Shown here: in pieces, positions 32,341 to 41,708 of the stretch | Position numbering within the stretch: the stretch's first letter is position 1 | Layout: each line of letters starts with the position of its first letter | Source: an uncultured Clostridia bacterium | GTDB taxonomy: Bacteria > Bacillota > Clostridia > Christensenellales > Pumilibacteraceae | Length of the DNA: 64,000 nt | Reading direction: 5' to 3' | Assembly: GCA_947066105.1 (NCBI GenBank) | Contig: CAMSYM010000011.1 | Coordinates: forward strand, 1-64,000 | Program-made: the position numbers and the translations under genes | Notes under the pieces: generated by a model | The model's database searches: none | What the model was told of the DNA's origin: nothing | The model's input: the letters and a program-made list of their open reading frames with translations, nothing else

Positions 32341-33638
32341 GTCAGCGCGATTATAAACTTACTGCCTTTGCCGAGTTCGCTTTCCACGCGGATACTGCCG
32401 CCCATCATCTCGATTATGGACTTGCAAATGGTAAGCCCCAGCCCGCTCGACCCCGACTCTCTGCCGCGCGCCTTATCGCAACGGTAAAATCGCTCGAAAA
32501 TATGCGCTTGATCGTCGGGCGAAATGCCTATGCCGTTATCGGCTACCGATAGTTCTACGCGCTCGCCGACACGCTCGATTTTCAGTTTGATAACGCCCGT
32601 TTGCGGCGGCGTATACTTTATCGCGTTATCTACGAGCGTGCGTACCGCTTCGGTTATCAAATTTTTATCGGCGTTAAGAGTGACCGTCGCGTCGCCCGAA
32701 AGCGAAATATCGTGCTTGGCATTGACCATTTTATACCCGTCCACTATGTCGGACACCGTCTCGTAAAGATTGAACACCGAATAATTGAGCGTGAAATTGC
32801 CGAGCTTGGCAAGCCACAAAAGCTGATCGACTATACGCTTCATGTTTTCGCTTTCGCGCGAGATGGCGTCCACTGACTCGTCCAAAATTTTGGGATCGTC
32901 CTTGCCCCAACGCCGTAAAAGATTGGCGTACCCCGCTATTACCGACAACGGCGTTTTAAGCTCGTGCGACGCGTCCGACACGAAGTTTTCCTGCCGCTCG
33001 AACGCCTGTTGCAATTTTTCGAGCATGGCGTTGATCTGATCGGTAAGCTCCATCAGCTCGTCCTGCGTATCTACGGGATCGAGCCGCGCCGACATGTTTT
33101 CGTCGGATATCTCGTTGACGCGTCTTGTGATCTTGCGCACGGGACCTATCATGTACTGACTGGAAAATCCGCCGAGCAGCGCGCCGAGCACTATAAACAC
33201 GGCGACAAGCACTGCGGAAGTAACAACGAGCCTGCGCATATACTCGGTCGTAACGCCGCCGCCGTCGGTCAGCTTGGAAATGCTTATAAGCACGAACGCG
33301 GCGTAGCCGATAAGCATCAACCCGAACATGACGGTAAACACGATAGTGGTTTTGGCGGTTATCCCCACCTTGAATTTTTTAAACAGCTTCCGAATACCGA
33401 GTACGGCGAGCGTAATAGGAAAAAACAAAACCGCGACGACGTACAACGCCGCGTCGCGCGCTTTTTTCTTTTTGTCGGGCGCGGGCGCGTTTTCGCTTTT
33501 CAAACGTTTCAGCGTTTCGCGCGCGTCCTCGCCGTTATTCTCTATTTTAGGCACTGCGCCGACGACGTTCAGCTCCGTAGCGGACTGCTCCCGCCCGTCG
33601 CTCGCCGCCTTTTCGTCCTTATTGCGATCTTCGGTCAT
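32337..33638 (-). CDS. Sensor histidine kinase
   Basis: HAMP-like linker, FVSDASHELKTPLSVIAGYANLL (H-box), LVDNAIKYTPP (N), VADNGIGISPDDQAHIFERFYR (G1/F). Confidence 0.93.
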   Translation of the reverse strand: MTEDRNKDEKAASDGREQSATELNVVGAVPKIENNGEDARETLKRLKSENAPAPDKKKKARDAALYVVAVLFFPITLAVLGIRKLFKKFKVGITAKTTIVFTVMFGLMLIGYAAFVLISISKLTDGGGVTTEYMRRLVVTSAVLVAVFIVLGALLGGFSSQYMIGPVRKITRRVNEISDENMSARLDPVDTQDELMELTDQINAMLEKLQQAFERQENFVSDASHELKTPLSVIAGYANLLRRWGKDDPKILDESVDAISRESENMKRIVDQLLWLAKLGNFTLNYSVFNLYETVSDIVDGYKMVNAKHDISLSGDATVTLNADKNLITEAVRTLVDNAIKYTPPQTGVIKLKIERVGERVELSVADNGIGISPDDQAHIFERFYRCDKARGRESGSSGLGLTICKSIIEMMGGSIRVESELGKGSKFIIALT

Positions 33639-34312
33639 CTTATAACATACCCCGCGCCGCGCACGGTTTCGATTATGACGTCGCCGTACACGTCGTCTAT
33701 TTTAGACCGCAAATATCGGACGTAAACGTCGACCACGTTGGTACTGCCGTAAAAATCGAATCCCCATACGGCGTCCAGCAGTTTTTCGCGACTGACAACG
33801 ACGTTGCGATTTTGCATAAGAAATTCCAAAAGATCGAATTCCTTTTTGGTAAGGTCTATCGCATGCCCGTCGTAAGTCGCAATGCGCGCGTCGGGATTGA
33901 CGGTCAGCTTGCCGCGAGTGATGCTCGACGAAGCCTGCGTCGCCGCGAGCTTGATATGCAAACGGATACGCGCCAAAAGCTCCTCTATCGCAAACGGCTT
34001 GGTCATGTAATCGTTGGCGCCTATATCCAACCCCGTCACCTTATCGACAACTTGATCGCGCGCCGTCAGGATTATCACGGGCGTTTGCTTGGTCTGGCGC
34101 AACCGCCGCAACACCTCTATCCCGTTGAGCGACGGCAACATGACATCGAGAATAATAAGATCGAATTCACGGTCGAGCGCAAGCTCCAACGCGTCGCGCC
34201 CGTCGGCGCACGTCGTACACGAATAGTTTTCGTGTTCCAGTTCGAGCTGTAAAAACCGCGCTATCTGCGCTTCGTCCTCGACTATGAGAATATTCTTTTT
34301 TTCGTTGTTCAT
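33635..34312 (-). CDS. OmpR/PhoB-family response regulator
   Basis: Start MNNEKKNILIVEDEAQIARFLQLE at 34312. LIILDVMLPSLNGIEVLRRLR; winged-helix C-terminus VVDVYVRYLRSKIDD. ATGA overlap with the HK gene. Confidence 0.93.
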   Translation of the reverse strand: MNNEKKNILIVEDEAQIARFLQLELEHENYSCTTCADGRDALELALDREFDLIILDVMLPSLNGIEVLRRLRQTKQTPVIILTARDQVVDKVTGLDIGANDYMTKPFAIEELLARIRLHIKLAATQASSSITRGKLTVNPDARIATYDGHAIDLTKKEFDLLEFLMQNRNVVVSREKLLDAVWGFDFYGSTNVVDVYVRYLRSKIDDVYGDVIIETVRGAGYVIR

Positions 34313-34431
34313 TTCAACTTCCCGATCTTTATTCCGTATTGTCCGCGATAAGAAATTATCCTTAATTCTTAATTCTGCATTCTTAATTGCCCTTAATTCC
34401 GCATTCCGAATTCCGAATTCCGAATTCTCTA

Positions 34432-35853
34432 TCAATACTTTTTAACGTATTCTATGCGCATGGTATTGGTGGTAGCCGACACGCCGACGGGCACGCCCGC
34501 CGCGACGACTACGAGATCGCCTTCCGATACAAGCCCCGTATTGAGCGCGCAATTTACGGCGTGCTTGAACAGGTCGTCCGACGACTCCTGCATTTTGCCG
34601 AGCGTGGGCGCAACGCCCCAGTTCATGGCAAGCTGATTGTACGCCTTTTCGGACGTGGTCGACGCGATGATAGGCGCGGACGGGCGGAAGCGCGATATCT
34701 TGCGCGCGGTCGTACCCGTTATGGACACCGTGATTATAGCTTTCGCGTCCAGATCGAACGCGGCAGCGCATGTGGAATGCGACACGGCGTCGGTTATCGA
34801 TTTTATGCTCGGCTCGTAAGCGCGGAACCGCTTTTTGAAATTGATATCGCCCTCGACGTGTTCGGCGATGGTCGCCATGGTCTTTACCGCTTCGACGGGA
34901 TAATTGCCTGCCGCGGTCTCGCCCGAAAGCATTATCGCCGACGACCCGTCGTATATAGCGTTTGCCACGTCGGAAATTTCCGCACGCGTCGGGCGCGGGT
35001 TATTTATCATCGATTCCAGCATTTGCGTCGCGGTTATTACCTTTTTCCCTTCGCGATAACAATAAGATATCATATCTTTTTGTATGCCGGGCAATTCCTC
35101 GAACGGGATCTCCACGCCCATATCGCCGCGCGCCACCATAACGCCGTCGCACTCGGCGAGAATGGACTTCATGTTTTCCACGCCCGAACGGTTTTCTATC
35201 TTGGCTATCAACTGGATATCGTTTGCGTCGTGTTCGTTGAGCAGTCTTTTGACTATACGCACATCCTCGACCGAACGCACGAACGACATGGCTATATAAT
35301 CGACGTCGTTTTGTATGCCGAACTCGATATCGGCGCGGTCGACGTCCGAAAGATACGGCATATCGATGAGCGTGTCGGGCATATTGATGCTTTTACGGTC
35401 GGACAAATATCCGTCGTTCACCACCGTCGTGACTATATCGGTCGCGTTCTTGCTTTCGACTTTGAGCTCGATAAGCCCGTCGTTGATGAGAATGCGCGCG
35501 CCCTTGGTCACATACTTCGGAAGCTCGTCGTAAGTGACCGAAACGCCGTTCTCGTCGCCGACGGCGTCGCGCGTAGTAAGCGTGAACTTATTGCCCTTTT
35601 TAAGCTCCACTCTGCCGTTTTTGAATGTTTTGACCCGTATTTCGGGGCCCTTGGTATCGAGCAGTATGGCTACGGGCATGCAAAGCTCTTTTCGCGCGCG
35701 CTTGACCATCTCCATGCGACGCTTATGCTCGTCGTAAGTGCTGTGCGAAAAATTCAACCGCGCGACGTTCATTCCCGCGCGGATCATGTTTTTAAGCACC
35801 GCGTAATCGTCGGTCGCAGGACCGAGAGTGCAAACTATTTTTGTTTTGCGCAT
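34432..35853 (-). CDS. pyk: Pyruvate kinase
   Basis: MRKTKIVCTLGPATDDYAVLKNMIRAGMNVARLNFSH, VMVARGDMGVEIPFEELPGIQK, ATQMLESMINNPRPTRAEISDVANAIYDG. Confidence 0.97.
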   Translation of the reverse strand: MRKTKIVCTLGPATDDYAVLKNMIRAGMNVARLNFSHSTYDEHKRRMEMVKRARKELCMPVAILLDTKGPEIRVKTFKNGRVELKKGNKFTLTTRDAVGDENGVSVTYDELPKYVTKGARILINDGLIELKVESKNATDIVTTVVNDGYLSDRKSINMPDTLIDMPYLSDVDRADIEFGIQNDVDYIAMSFVRSVEDVRIVKRLLNEHDANDIQLIAKIENRSGVENMKSILAECDGVMVARGDMGVEIPFEELPGIQKDMISYCYREGKKVITATQMLESMINNPRPTRAEISDVANAIYDGSSAIMLSGETAAGNYPVEAVKTMATIAEHVEGDINFKKRFRAYEPSIKSITDAVSHSTCAAAFDLDAKAIITVSITGTTARKISRFRPSAPIIASTTSEKAYNQLAMNWGVAPTLGKMQESSDDLFKHAVNCALNTGLVSEGDLVVVAAGVPVGVSATTNTMRIEYVKKY

Positions 35854-36005
35854 AAAAATACCTCATTGTCGTTCGCCGTGCGAACGCGATCGGCTGTTTG
35901 CCGTTATGTTTGCGATCTTATGTTCGATTGCGGCAAAAACCGCGTTACGCGCGGTAGCGCCGCAATACGTTTTACGAATTCTCGATCGAGAACGATCTCG
36001 AATTC

Positions 36006-36599
36006 TCACAGTACTTCTTTTATTCTCTGCACCAACATCGCTTTTTCGTCGCCCTTCACGCGTTGCGCATACGACATCAAAAGTGTCGACTGCTTGCGGT
36101 TAAGTTCGACGCGGTGTTGCGCGCTCTTTTTCATCATCTCGATAAAATACTTATCGAGATACTTTACCATGTATTCGCCGAACGAAACGCCCATGGACTC
36201 GTTCTTGAACAGGTTCTTGAATATGGAATCCACCGCGTCGACCTTATTGGACAACAGCAAATTGACAGCCAGCCCGAAAAGATCGCCGTCATCGGCTGTC
36301 GGCGAATAGGTAAACACCGCATGCTGTATCGCCGCACGGTCGTTGACCGTTTTGAGCGCGCGCGATTCGGACGCTTTTAAAAACAGCTCGAACACGCGAT
36401 CTACCAACAACGCCGCAACGGCTTTGTCGGAAAGCTTGGACTCGTTATGCACAAGCACGAACTCCCAAAGATCCTCCGCAAGCGTATAATCGAGCTTCAA
36501 CAACGCGCCGAAGCGTTTTTCGACGTTAGCCTTATCGAGCGTGTCGGCGGCGAAAAATTCGCTCAGTATCTCATAGTGTTTTATCTGTTTTGCGTTCAT
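36006..36599 (-). CDS. Conserved hypothetical protein
   Basis: Start MNAKQIKHYEILSEFFAADTLDKANVEKRFG with GAGGAA upstream; mostly helical soluble protein. Confidence 0.65.
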   Translation of the reverse strand: MNAKQIKHYEILSEFFAADTLDKANVEKRFGALLKLDYTLAEDLWEFVLVHNESKLSDKAVAALLVDRVFELFLKASESRALKTVNDRAAIQHAVFTYSPTADDGDLFGLAVNLLLSNKVDAVDSIFKNLFKNESMGVSFGEYMVKYLDKYFIEMMKKSAQHRVELNRKQSTLLMSYAQRVKGDEKAMLVQRIKEVL

Positions 36600-36702
36600 G
36601 ATTTCCTCGCTTTGCTTTATATGAAAAGTATACAACACAAAACCGCCGAAATCAAGCGTTTCGACGGTTCAACGTAAACAATAAGCGCATAATGTGCCGT
36701 AT

Positions 36703-38655
36703 TTAACGCTTTACGCCGCGTTCGGTCGCTATCGCGTTGCGTTCGCGCACACGCAAAGCGCGCATGGCATTGAGTATTGCGAGCGCCGCGACGCCGACGT
36801 CGGCGAACACAGCAAGCCACATATTCGCAATGCCGAACGCCGAAAGCACAAGCACCGCGAGCTTGACGGCAAGCGAGAAAACAATGTTTTCCAGCACTAT
36901 GCGCATGGTCTTTCGCGCTATGCGCTTTGCCGTAGGGATCCCGCGCAGATCGTCTTTCATCAATACGATGTCGGACGCTTCTATGGCGGCGTCGCTGCCC
37001 GCTCCGCCCATAGCGATGCCGATATCCGACCGAACGAGTACGGGCGCGTCGTTTATACCGTCGCCGACAAAACACGTCGCCCTGCCGTCGTTTTCGTCCG
37101 ATATGATCCGTTCTATCTCGCTCACTTTGTCCTGCGGCAACAGCGACGCGCGATAACTCGTCAAGCCGATCTCGGCGGCGACGCGCGCGGCGATGTTTTC
37201 GTTGTCGCCCGTAAGCATGACCGTCTTACAACCGAGCGCATTAAGCTCGCCGACGACCTGCTCGGACTCGTCCTTAATCTCGTCGGCTATGACGAGCGAT
37301 CCCACATATTCGCCGTTATGCGCCACGTACACCGTCGTACCGACCGCGTCCGTTTTGTCGAACGCAATGCCGTACCGCGCCATAAGCTTCGCGTTGCCGC
37401 AAAGTATCGCGTCTTCGCCGCGCGTCGCGACAACGCCTTCGCCCGCCACGTCAGTGAGCGAGTATCCGCGTTCGGGCGGCTTGCCGTACGCATCGAGTAC
37501 GGAACGCGCTATCGGGTGGCTCGACCCGTTTTCGGCTATCGCCGCCAGCTCGATAATGCGCTCGCGCTCGACTTCGGGAGATGCGGACACGACCGCGAAA
37601 TTTCCCTTGGTAAGCGTGCCCGTTTTGTCGAACACGAACGTTCCGACGCGATCGAATTTTTCCAGATAGTTCGAGCCTTTAATAAGTATGCCGCACTTGC
37701 TCGCCGCGCCCAGTCCCGCGAAGAACGACAGCGGAATGGAAATGACGAGCGCGCACGGACACGACACTACCAAAAAGCTCAACGCGCGGTATACCCAAAT
37801 CGCCCATTCGCCGGTTATCGCGCCGGGAATTATCGCGAGCAACAGAGCAACGCCCACGACTATCGGAGTGTAGAACTTTGCAAACTTCGTAATGAAGTTT
37901 TCCGCCTTGGATTTATGCGACGACGCGTTTTCCACCAGTTCGAGAATTTTGGATACCGTGCTGTCGTGGAACTTATGCGTAACTCGCACTTCTATGCGCG
38001 ACGTCATGTTGACGCATCCGCTCACCACTTCGTCGCCCGCCGCGACCGAGCGCGGCAACGATTCGCCAGTCAACGCCTTGGTGTCGAGATCGGACGCGCC
38101 GCTAAGCACGACGCCGTCGAGCGCTATGCGCTCGCCCGGATTGACCGTTATCGTTTCGCCGATCTCCACTTCGTCGGGATCGACGACCGCCGTCGCGCCG
38201 TCACGCACGACGTTGGCATGATCGGGACGGATGTCCATGAGCGCGGTTATCGATTTGCGCGATTTGCCCGTCGCATAACGTTGGAACCATTCGCCCACCT
38301 GATAGAACAACAGCACGGCGCACGCTTCGTCAAACCCTTCTATCTCCGCTCCCGTCGCGCCGCGGTATATCGCCAAGGCGAACGCGCCGAGCGTGGCGAC
38401 GCACATCAAAAAGTTTTCGTCGAACACTTGACCGTGCGCTATGTTGCGAACGGCTTTCCACAAAACGTCGTGACCGATGATCATGTATACGATCAAATAC
38501 ATGAAAAACGGCAACAGCCAACCGTATCCGCCGCTTATAACGCCGTCAAGCCCTATCGACTTATCGGTCGCAAAAATTACGACAAAAAGCGACAGCGCTA
38601 CGATTATCCTTATAAGATCGCGCTTTTCGCGCCTTGTCAAAGCAAACTTGCCCAT
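36703..38655 (-). CDS. Zn/Cd/Pb-type P1B ATPase lacking an N-terminal HMA domain
   Basis: SCPCALVISIPLSFFAG, FVFDKTGTLTKG, SSHPIARS (HP), FVGDGINDAPVL. Starts directly with TM helices. Confidence 0.93.
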   Translation of the reverse strand: MGKFALTRREKRDLIRIIVALSLFVVIFATDKSIGLDGVISGGYGWLLPFFMYLIVYMIIGHDVLWKAVRNIAHGQVFDENFLMCVATLGAFALAIYRGATGAEIEGFDEACAVLLFYQVGEWFQRYATGKSRKSITALMDIRPDHANVVRDGATAVVDPDEVEIGETITVNPGERIALDGVVLSGASDLDTKALTGESLPRSVAAGDEVVSGCVNMTSRIEVRVTHKFHDSTVSKILELVENASSHKSKAENFITKFAKFYTPIVVGVALLLAIIPGAITGEWAIWVYRALSFLVVSCPCALVISIPLSFFAGLGAASKCGILIKGSNYLEKFDRVGTFVFDKTGTLTKGNFAVVSASPEVERERIIELAAIAENGSSHPIARSVLDAYGKPPERGYSLTDVAGEGVVATRGEDAILCGNAKLMARYGIAFDKTDAVGTTVYVAHNGEYVGSLVIADEIKDESEQVVGELNALGCKTVMLTGDNENIAARVAAEIGLTSYRASLLPQDKVSEIERIISDENDGRATCFVGDGINDAPVLVRSDIGIAMGGAGSDAAIEASDIVLMKDDLRGIPTAKRIARKTMRIVLENIVFSLAVKLAVLVLSAFGIANMWLAVFADVGVAALAILNAMRALRVRERNAIATERGVKR

Positions 38656-38665
38656 AGCCTTTCAC

Positions 38666-38884
38666 CTACATGACTATGCGACAATCGGGTTCTACCTTTT
38701 TGCACGCTTTTACCACTTGCTTCATGACCGCGTCGAATTTTTCGTCGTCCGCGTCGATCGTCAGCTTTTGCGCCATAAAGCTTATGCTCGCGTCGTTTAC
38801 ACCGTCTATCTTTTTGACGGCGCATTCCATTTTAGCCGCGCAGTTCGCGCAGTCCAAGTCTTCGAGTTTGAATGTTTTTTTCAT
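38666..38884 (-). CDS. Stand-alone heavy-metal-associated (HMA) domain protein
   Basis: MKKTFKLEDLDCANCAAKMECAVKKIDGVNDASISF: DCANCA metal site. 10 bp upstream of the ATPase gene. Confidence 0.9.
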   Translation of the reverse strand: MKKTFKLEDLDCANCAAKMECAVKKIDGVNDASISFMAQKLTIDADDEKFDAVMKQVVKACKKVEPDCRIVM

Positions 38885-38974
38885 GATAAACTCCTTTTTA
38901 TAATTAGTAATGCTTAGTTCGTAATGACTCCCCCCCCTACGGGATGAGAGAGTAAAAGTATGTAATATTCCAAA

Positions 38975-39190
38975 TCATTTCGAGCGTAGCCTTCGGCTAC
39001 CGAGAAATCTTTTGCATCATTCTATTTTGTCCTACAAAACAGCCACAGGATATTCCGAACGTTTTTTGCCCGCCAAAGAATCTTAACTTCTTCTGATTTG
39101 TCATTCTGAGCAACGCGAAGAATCTCATCCTTATAAATAAAGATCCTTCACTGCGGAACACGCGCCTTGTTCAGGTGACAACAACGCAGT
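38975..39190. repeat. Intergenic composite repeat cluster 6, between arsR-like and HMA genes
   Basis: atttcgagcgtagccttcggctaccgagaaatc; tttgtcctacaaaacagccacaggatattccgaacg; ttgtcattctgagcaacgcgaagaatctcatc. Confidence 0.8.
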
Positions 39191-39241
39191 CTATGAGTTT
39201 CGCTTGTTCGGATAATCATGCATCACGATCGCGCATTATCG

Positions 39242-39613
39242 TCACGCCTCCTTGGCGTGTTCGAGCGCGAGCGCCAAGATCTTGTCTATATGCTCGTCGT
39301 CGGGCGAATAGTAGATCTCCTTGCCTTCCCTGCGCGTCTTTACCAATTTAGACTGTCGCAAAATACGCAATTGATGCGACACCGCAGAAACGCTCATGTT
39401 GAGTATGTCGGATATACACGCGACGCAACACTCCGACGCCGAAAGCGCCGCCAATATCTTTATCCGCGTGGAATCGCCGAATACCTTAAACAGCTCCGCC
39501 ATGTCCGCGAGCGTATCCTCGTCGGGCATAGCCGCCTTCACCCTTTGGACAGTCGTCGCATGAGAATGCAATTCGTCGCCGAAATCATCGTCCATTTGTA
39601 CAACGTCGCTCAT
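39242..39613 (-). CDS. ArsR/SmtB-family metal-responsive repressor
   Basis: VFGDSTRIKILAALSASECCVACISDILNMSVSAVSHQLRILRQSKLVKTRREGKEIYYSPDDEHIDKIL; HTH and candidate metal-binding cysteines. Confidence 0.92.
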   Translation of the reverse strand: MSDVVQMDDDFGDELHSHATTVQRVKAAMPDEDTLADMAELFKVFGDSTRIKILAALSASECCVACISDILNMSVSAVSHQLRILRQSKLVKTRREGKEIYYSPDDEHIDKILALALEHAKEA

Positions 39614-39636
39614 AATATGTAAAACTCCTTATAACG

Positions 39637-39662
39637 ATTGAACACTTATTCAAATGTTCAAT
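39637..39662. promoter_or_regulatory. Candidate ArsR/SmtB operator upstream of the arsR-like gene
   Basis: ATTGAACActtattcaaaTGTTCAAT: perfect 8-bp arms, TGAA...TTCA pattern typical of SmtB/CzrA-type sites, 24 bp before the start codon. Confidence 0.75.
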
Positions 39663-39799
39663 ATCATTATATTCTCACTTGAACGATTTGTCAACTGTTT
39701 TCAAGAAAAAAGTCGAAATTTTTTATCGACATATTAAAATAGCATACTTATTTGTATAATTACGATATTTCTCGTCGCACATCTTGTATTACTTACTAT

Positions 39800-39842
39800 A
39801 CCACGTAAAAAGCCACCGCATAGCAGTGGCTTTTTACGTGGT
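39800..39842 (-). terminator. Strong hairpin, probably the displaced original terminator of tRNA-Arg
   Basis: Perfect 17-bp stem ACCACGTAAAAAGCCAC / GTGGCTTTTTACGTGGT with 9-nt loop, T-run in the stem. Confidence 0.75.
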
Positions 39843-39852
39843 ACACCCAAAG
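39839..39852. repeat. Left candidate attachment repeat (copy of tRNA-Arg 3' end)
   Basis: TGGTACACCCAAAG, one mismatch to TGGTGCACCCAAAG at 42217-42230. Confidence 0.65.
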
Positions 39853-39866
39853 CATAGAATGTCGAA

Positions 39867-40109
39867 TTATAAGTCGCTAATAAACGCTCTTCTATCTCTA
39901 CCATTTCTATATGCTTTGGCACGAATTTGACGCAAATTATTTCGATACGCTGTAGAACCGTCTATATATTTTCCACGTTTACGCGCATCTTCTATATCTT
40001 TGCCTGTCTTTGCATAAGCCTTTTGCTTTGAGTTTGCAATTTGGTTATCAGTCACCAAGTCGCTTACTTTTTTAGCACAAGCTTTTGCTACTGCCTTGAA
40101 TAAACTCAT
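39867..40109 (-). CDS. Small basic hypothetical protein (80 aa)
   Basis: ATG preceded by AAGGAGGTGTTTAT. Sequence MSLFKAVAKACAKKVSDLVTDNQIANSKQKAYAKTGKDIEDARKRGK. Confidence 0.6.
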   Translation of the reverse strand: MSLFKAVAKACAKKVSDLVTDNQIANSKQKAYAKTGKDIEDARKRGKYIDGSTAYRNNLRQIRAKAYRNGRDRRAFISDL

Positions 40110-40392
40110 ATAAACACCTCCTTGCTGTATTTCTTTAAACCTTTTGCTTATTTTCTTTTATGGTGATTATATTATGTGATTTAAAAATGATAATTAATTT
40201 TATGATCTGAATAACTACTTGTTATTTTTACCTATCACTTACCACTACTGTATATAATAATATTACCTATAGGTTTTAAAGATATCAATATTATAGCATT
40301 GATAATATCTCGTGTCAATATAAGGGCTTCTTTTCTAATCCAATTTTAATTATAACACTTGCTTTCTCAATGATAATATGATATAGTACTCA

Positions 40393-40546
40393 TGCAGTCA
40401 CTGCAAATCTAAACGCTTTCATGGAAAGTAGGCTGATGAATCTTCTGGAACGCTGTTATGAGGATTACCCTTTGAGGTTTACAGCATTAGGTTGCCCCTA
40501 ACGATTAGCCAAGCATTTGTAAAGAACTGCAAAGGAGGTTCTTTTT
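40393..40546 (+). ncRNA. Candidate structured RNA upstream of the HNH gene
   Basis: Nested and local complementarity: TGCAG(393-397)/CTGCA(401-405); CAAAT(404-408)/ATTTG(515-519); CTTTC(416-420)/GAAAG(424-428); GGCT(431-434)/AGCC(507-510) and AATC(439-442)/GATT(503-506); GCTGT(452-456)/ACAGC(481-485); TTAGG(487-491)/CCTAA(497-501); AAAGAAC(521-527)/GTTCTTT(538-544). Numbers are offsets from 40000. Confidence 0.55.
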
Positions 40547-40581
40547 CGGTATAAATTATTCTATTAAAGGAGATTTATATC

Positions 40582-41505
40582 ATGGAAGCAAACGCTATGG
40601 TAATTAACCATGAGACCGCTATGTCGCTTTGGAGTAAGCGTTACGGCAAGACAAGCAAAGTTAAGGACTTTGCCGGACGTGAAATTCTTAAAGCTGCATA
40701 CAACAATCGCAATAGCGAATACGGGTGGAATGTGGATCATATTCTTCCCCAAAGCAAAGGCGGTAAAACAACAGACAGCAATCTTATATGTTGTCATATT
40801 TTGACAAACGACGAGAAAGCCAATAAAACCTGTTTTACTGCAAACGGCAAACAATTCGAAATAATTAAAGTCGAAAACCACTATGAGATTAAACAAAAAT
40901 TTGCTACACAAAAGCCGATAACCAACACCGATAATGAGGTTATCAATTTTTACGATGCCGCTGCCGGCGTGAGATTTTTCAAAACACTTAAAGGCATTCA
41001 AAATAAACGACCGTTTGTCGGAACTGCGGTAATTAAACTGTACAATGTTACTGCAATAGCAATATTGGACTTTATTCGCAACATGTTCTCGGACAAAATG
41101 ATATCGTTTGACGATGACGGCGATGATAACATTACTGTTTATGTTATCGACTACAATATGCCGCAAAAAGAAGACACTGCTGATATGATAGAGAAATGTG
41201 TAGTTCTTAATACATATCTTTCACATTACTTTGTTCCTATGAACGTAGTTTCCGCTTATAATATTTTCTACGGCGAGCATAGAGAGAATGATAGACAATT
41301 AAGTTTAACATCGCACAATGATTATGATTTCGTCAGATATAATTCAATGTATATCAACGAATTAGTTGCCGATTATAACAATGATGTTTCAGATAATATT
41401 GACGGAGAACCGAATGTAGGACAAGACTATATGGGTAATGATGTGTTTGAGTACGATTATATCAAAACACAGTTAGCTAAAAACTTGGACAAACAAGTAA
41501 AATAA
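40582..41505 (+). CDS. HNH endonuclease domain protein with ~220-aa uncharacterised C-terminal region
   Basis: WNVDHILPQSKGGKTTDSNLICCHILTNDEKANKTCF: HNH D-H-I...N-L...N. AAAGGAG RBS. Confidence 0.82.
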   Translation: MEANAMVINHETAMSLWSKRYGKTSKVKDFAGREILKAAYNNRNSEYGWNVDHILPQSKGGKTTDSNLICCHILTNDEKANKTCFTANGKQFEIIKVENHYEIKQKFATQKPITNTDNEVINFYDAAAGVRFFKTLKGIQNKRPFVGTAVIKLYNVTAIAILDFIRNMFSDKMISFDDDGDDNITVYVIDYNMPQKEDTADMIEKCVVLNTYLSHYFVPMNVVSAYNIFYGEHRENDRQLSLTSHNDYDFVRYNSMYINELVADYNNDVSDNIDGEPNVGQDYMGNDVFEYDYIKTQLAKNLDKQVK

Positions 41506-41532
41506 CAAGCCATACCTTAAAGGAACTTTCTT

Positions 41533-41561
41533 AAAAGACGTCAGGGCAACGGGCGTCTTTT
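41533..41561 (+). terminator. Hairpin downstream of the HNH gene
   Basis: AAAAGACG ... CGTCTTTT. Confidence 0.65.
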
Positions 41562-41708
41562 ATTATATATTTTTTCCGAATTTTGCCTTTTCGGCTGGGG
41601 TTGTTGGCACAGCTAAAAGCATTAAGTCAACGGCAAAATTATTGTTGAAAACATTTATTGAACATTATGGATATATTTACTTCGGAAGTCGATATGAATT
41701 TTATCGTT

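Noticed and set aside
34313-34435. N-terminal extension MIENSEFGIRNAELRAIKNAELRIKDNF of the response regulator
   Set aside because: Translation of the (ATTCCGA)n intergenic repeat. The real start is MNNEKKNILIVED at 34312.
40431-40452. Hammerhead ribozyme core (CTGATGA ... GAA)
   Set aside because: CTGATGA is present, but the next bases do not form stem II before GAAA and no cleavage-site arm is found. The string fits the other helix better.
40564-41166. 200-aa minus-strand ORF inside the HNH gene
   Set aside because: Antisense to a gene with a clear HNH motif and RBS; looks like chance in AT-rich DNA.
40380-41505. IscB/HEARO (omega-RNA) system
   Set aside because: The 307-aa protein has HNH near its N-terminus but no recognisable PLMP or split RuvC motifs, so IscB cannot be claimed. 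A covariance-model search is still worthwhile.
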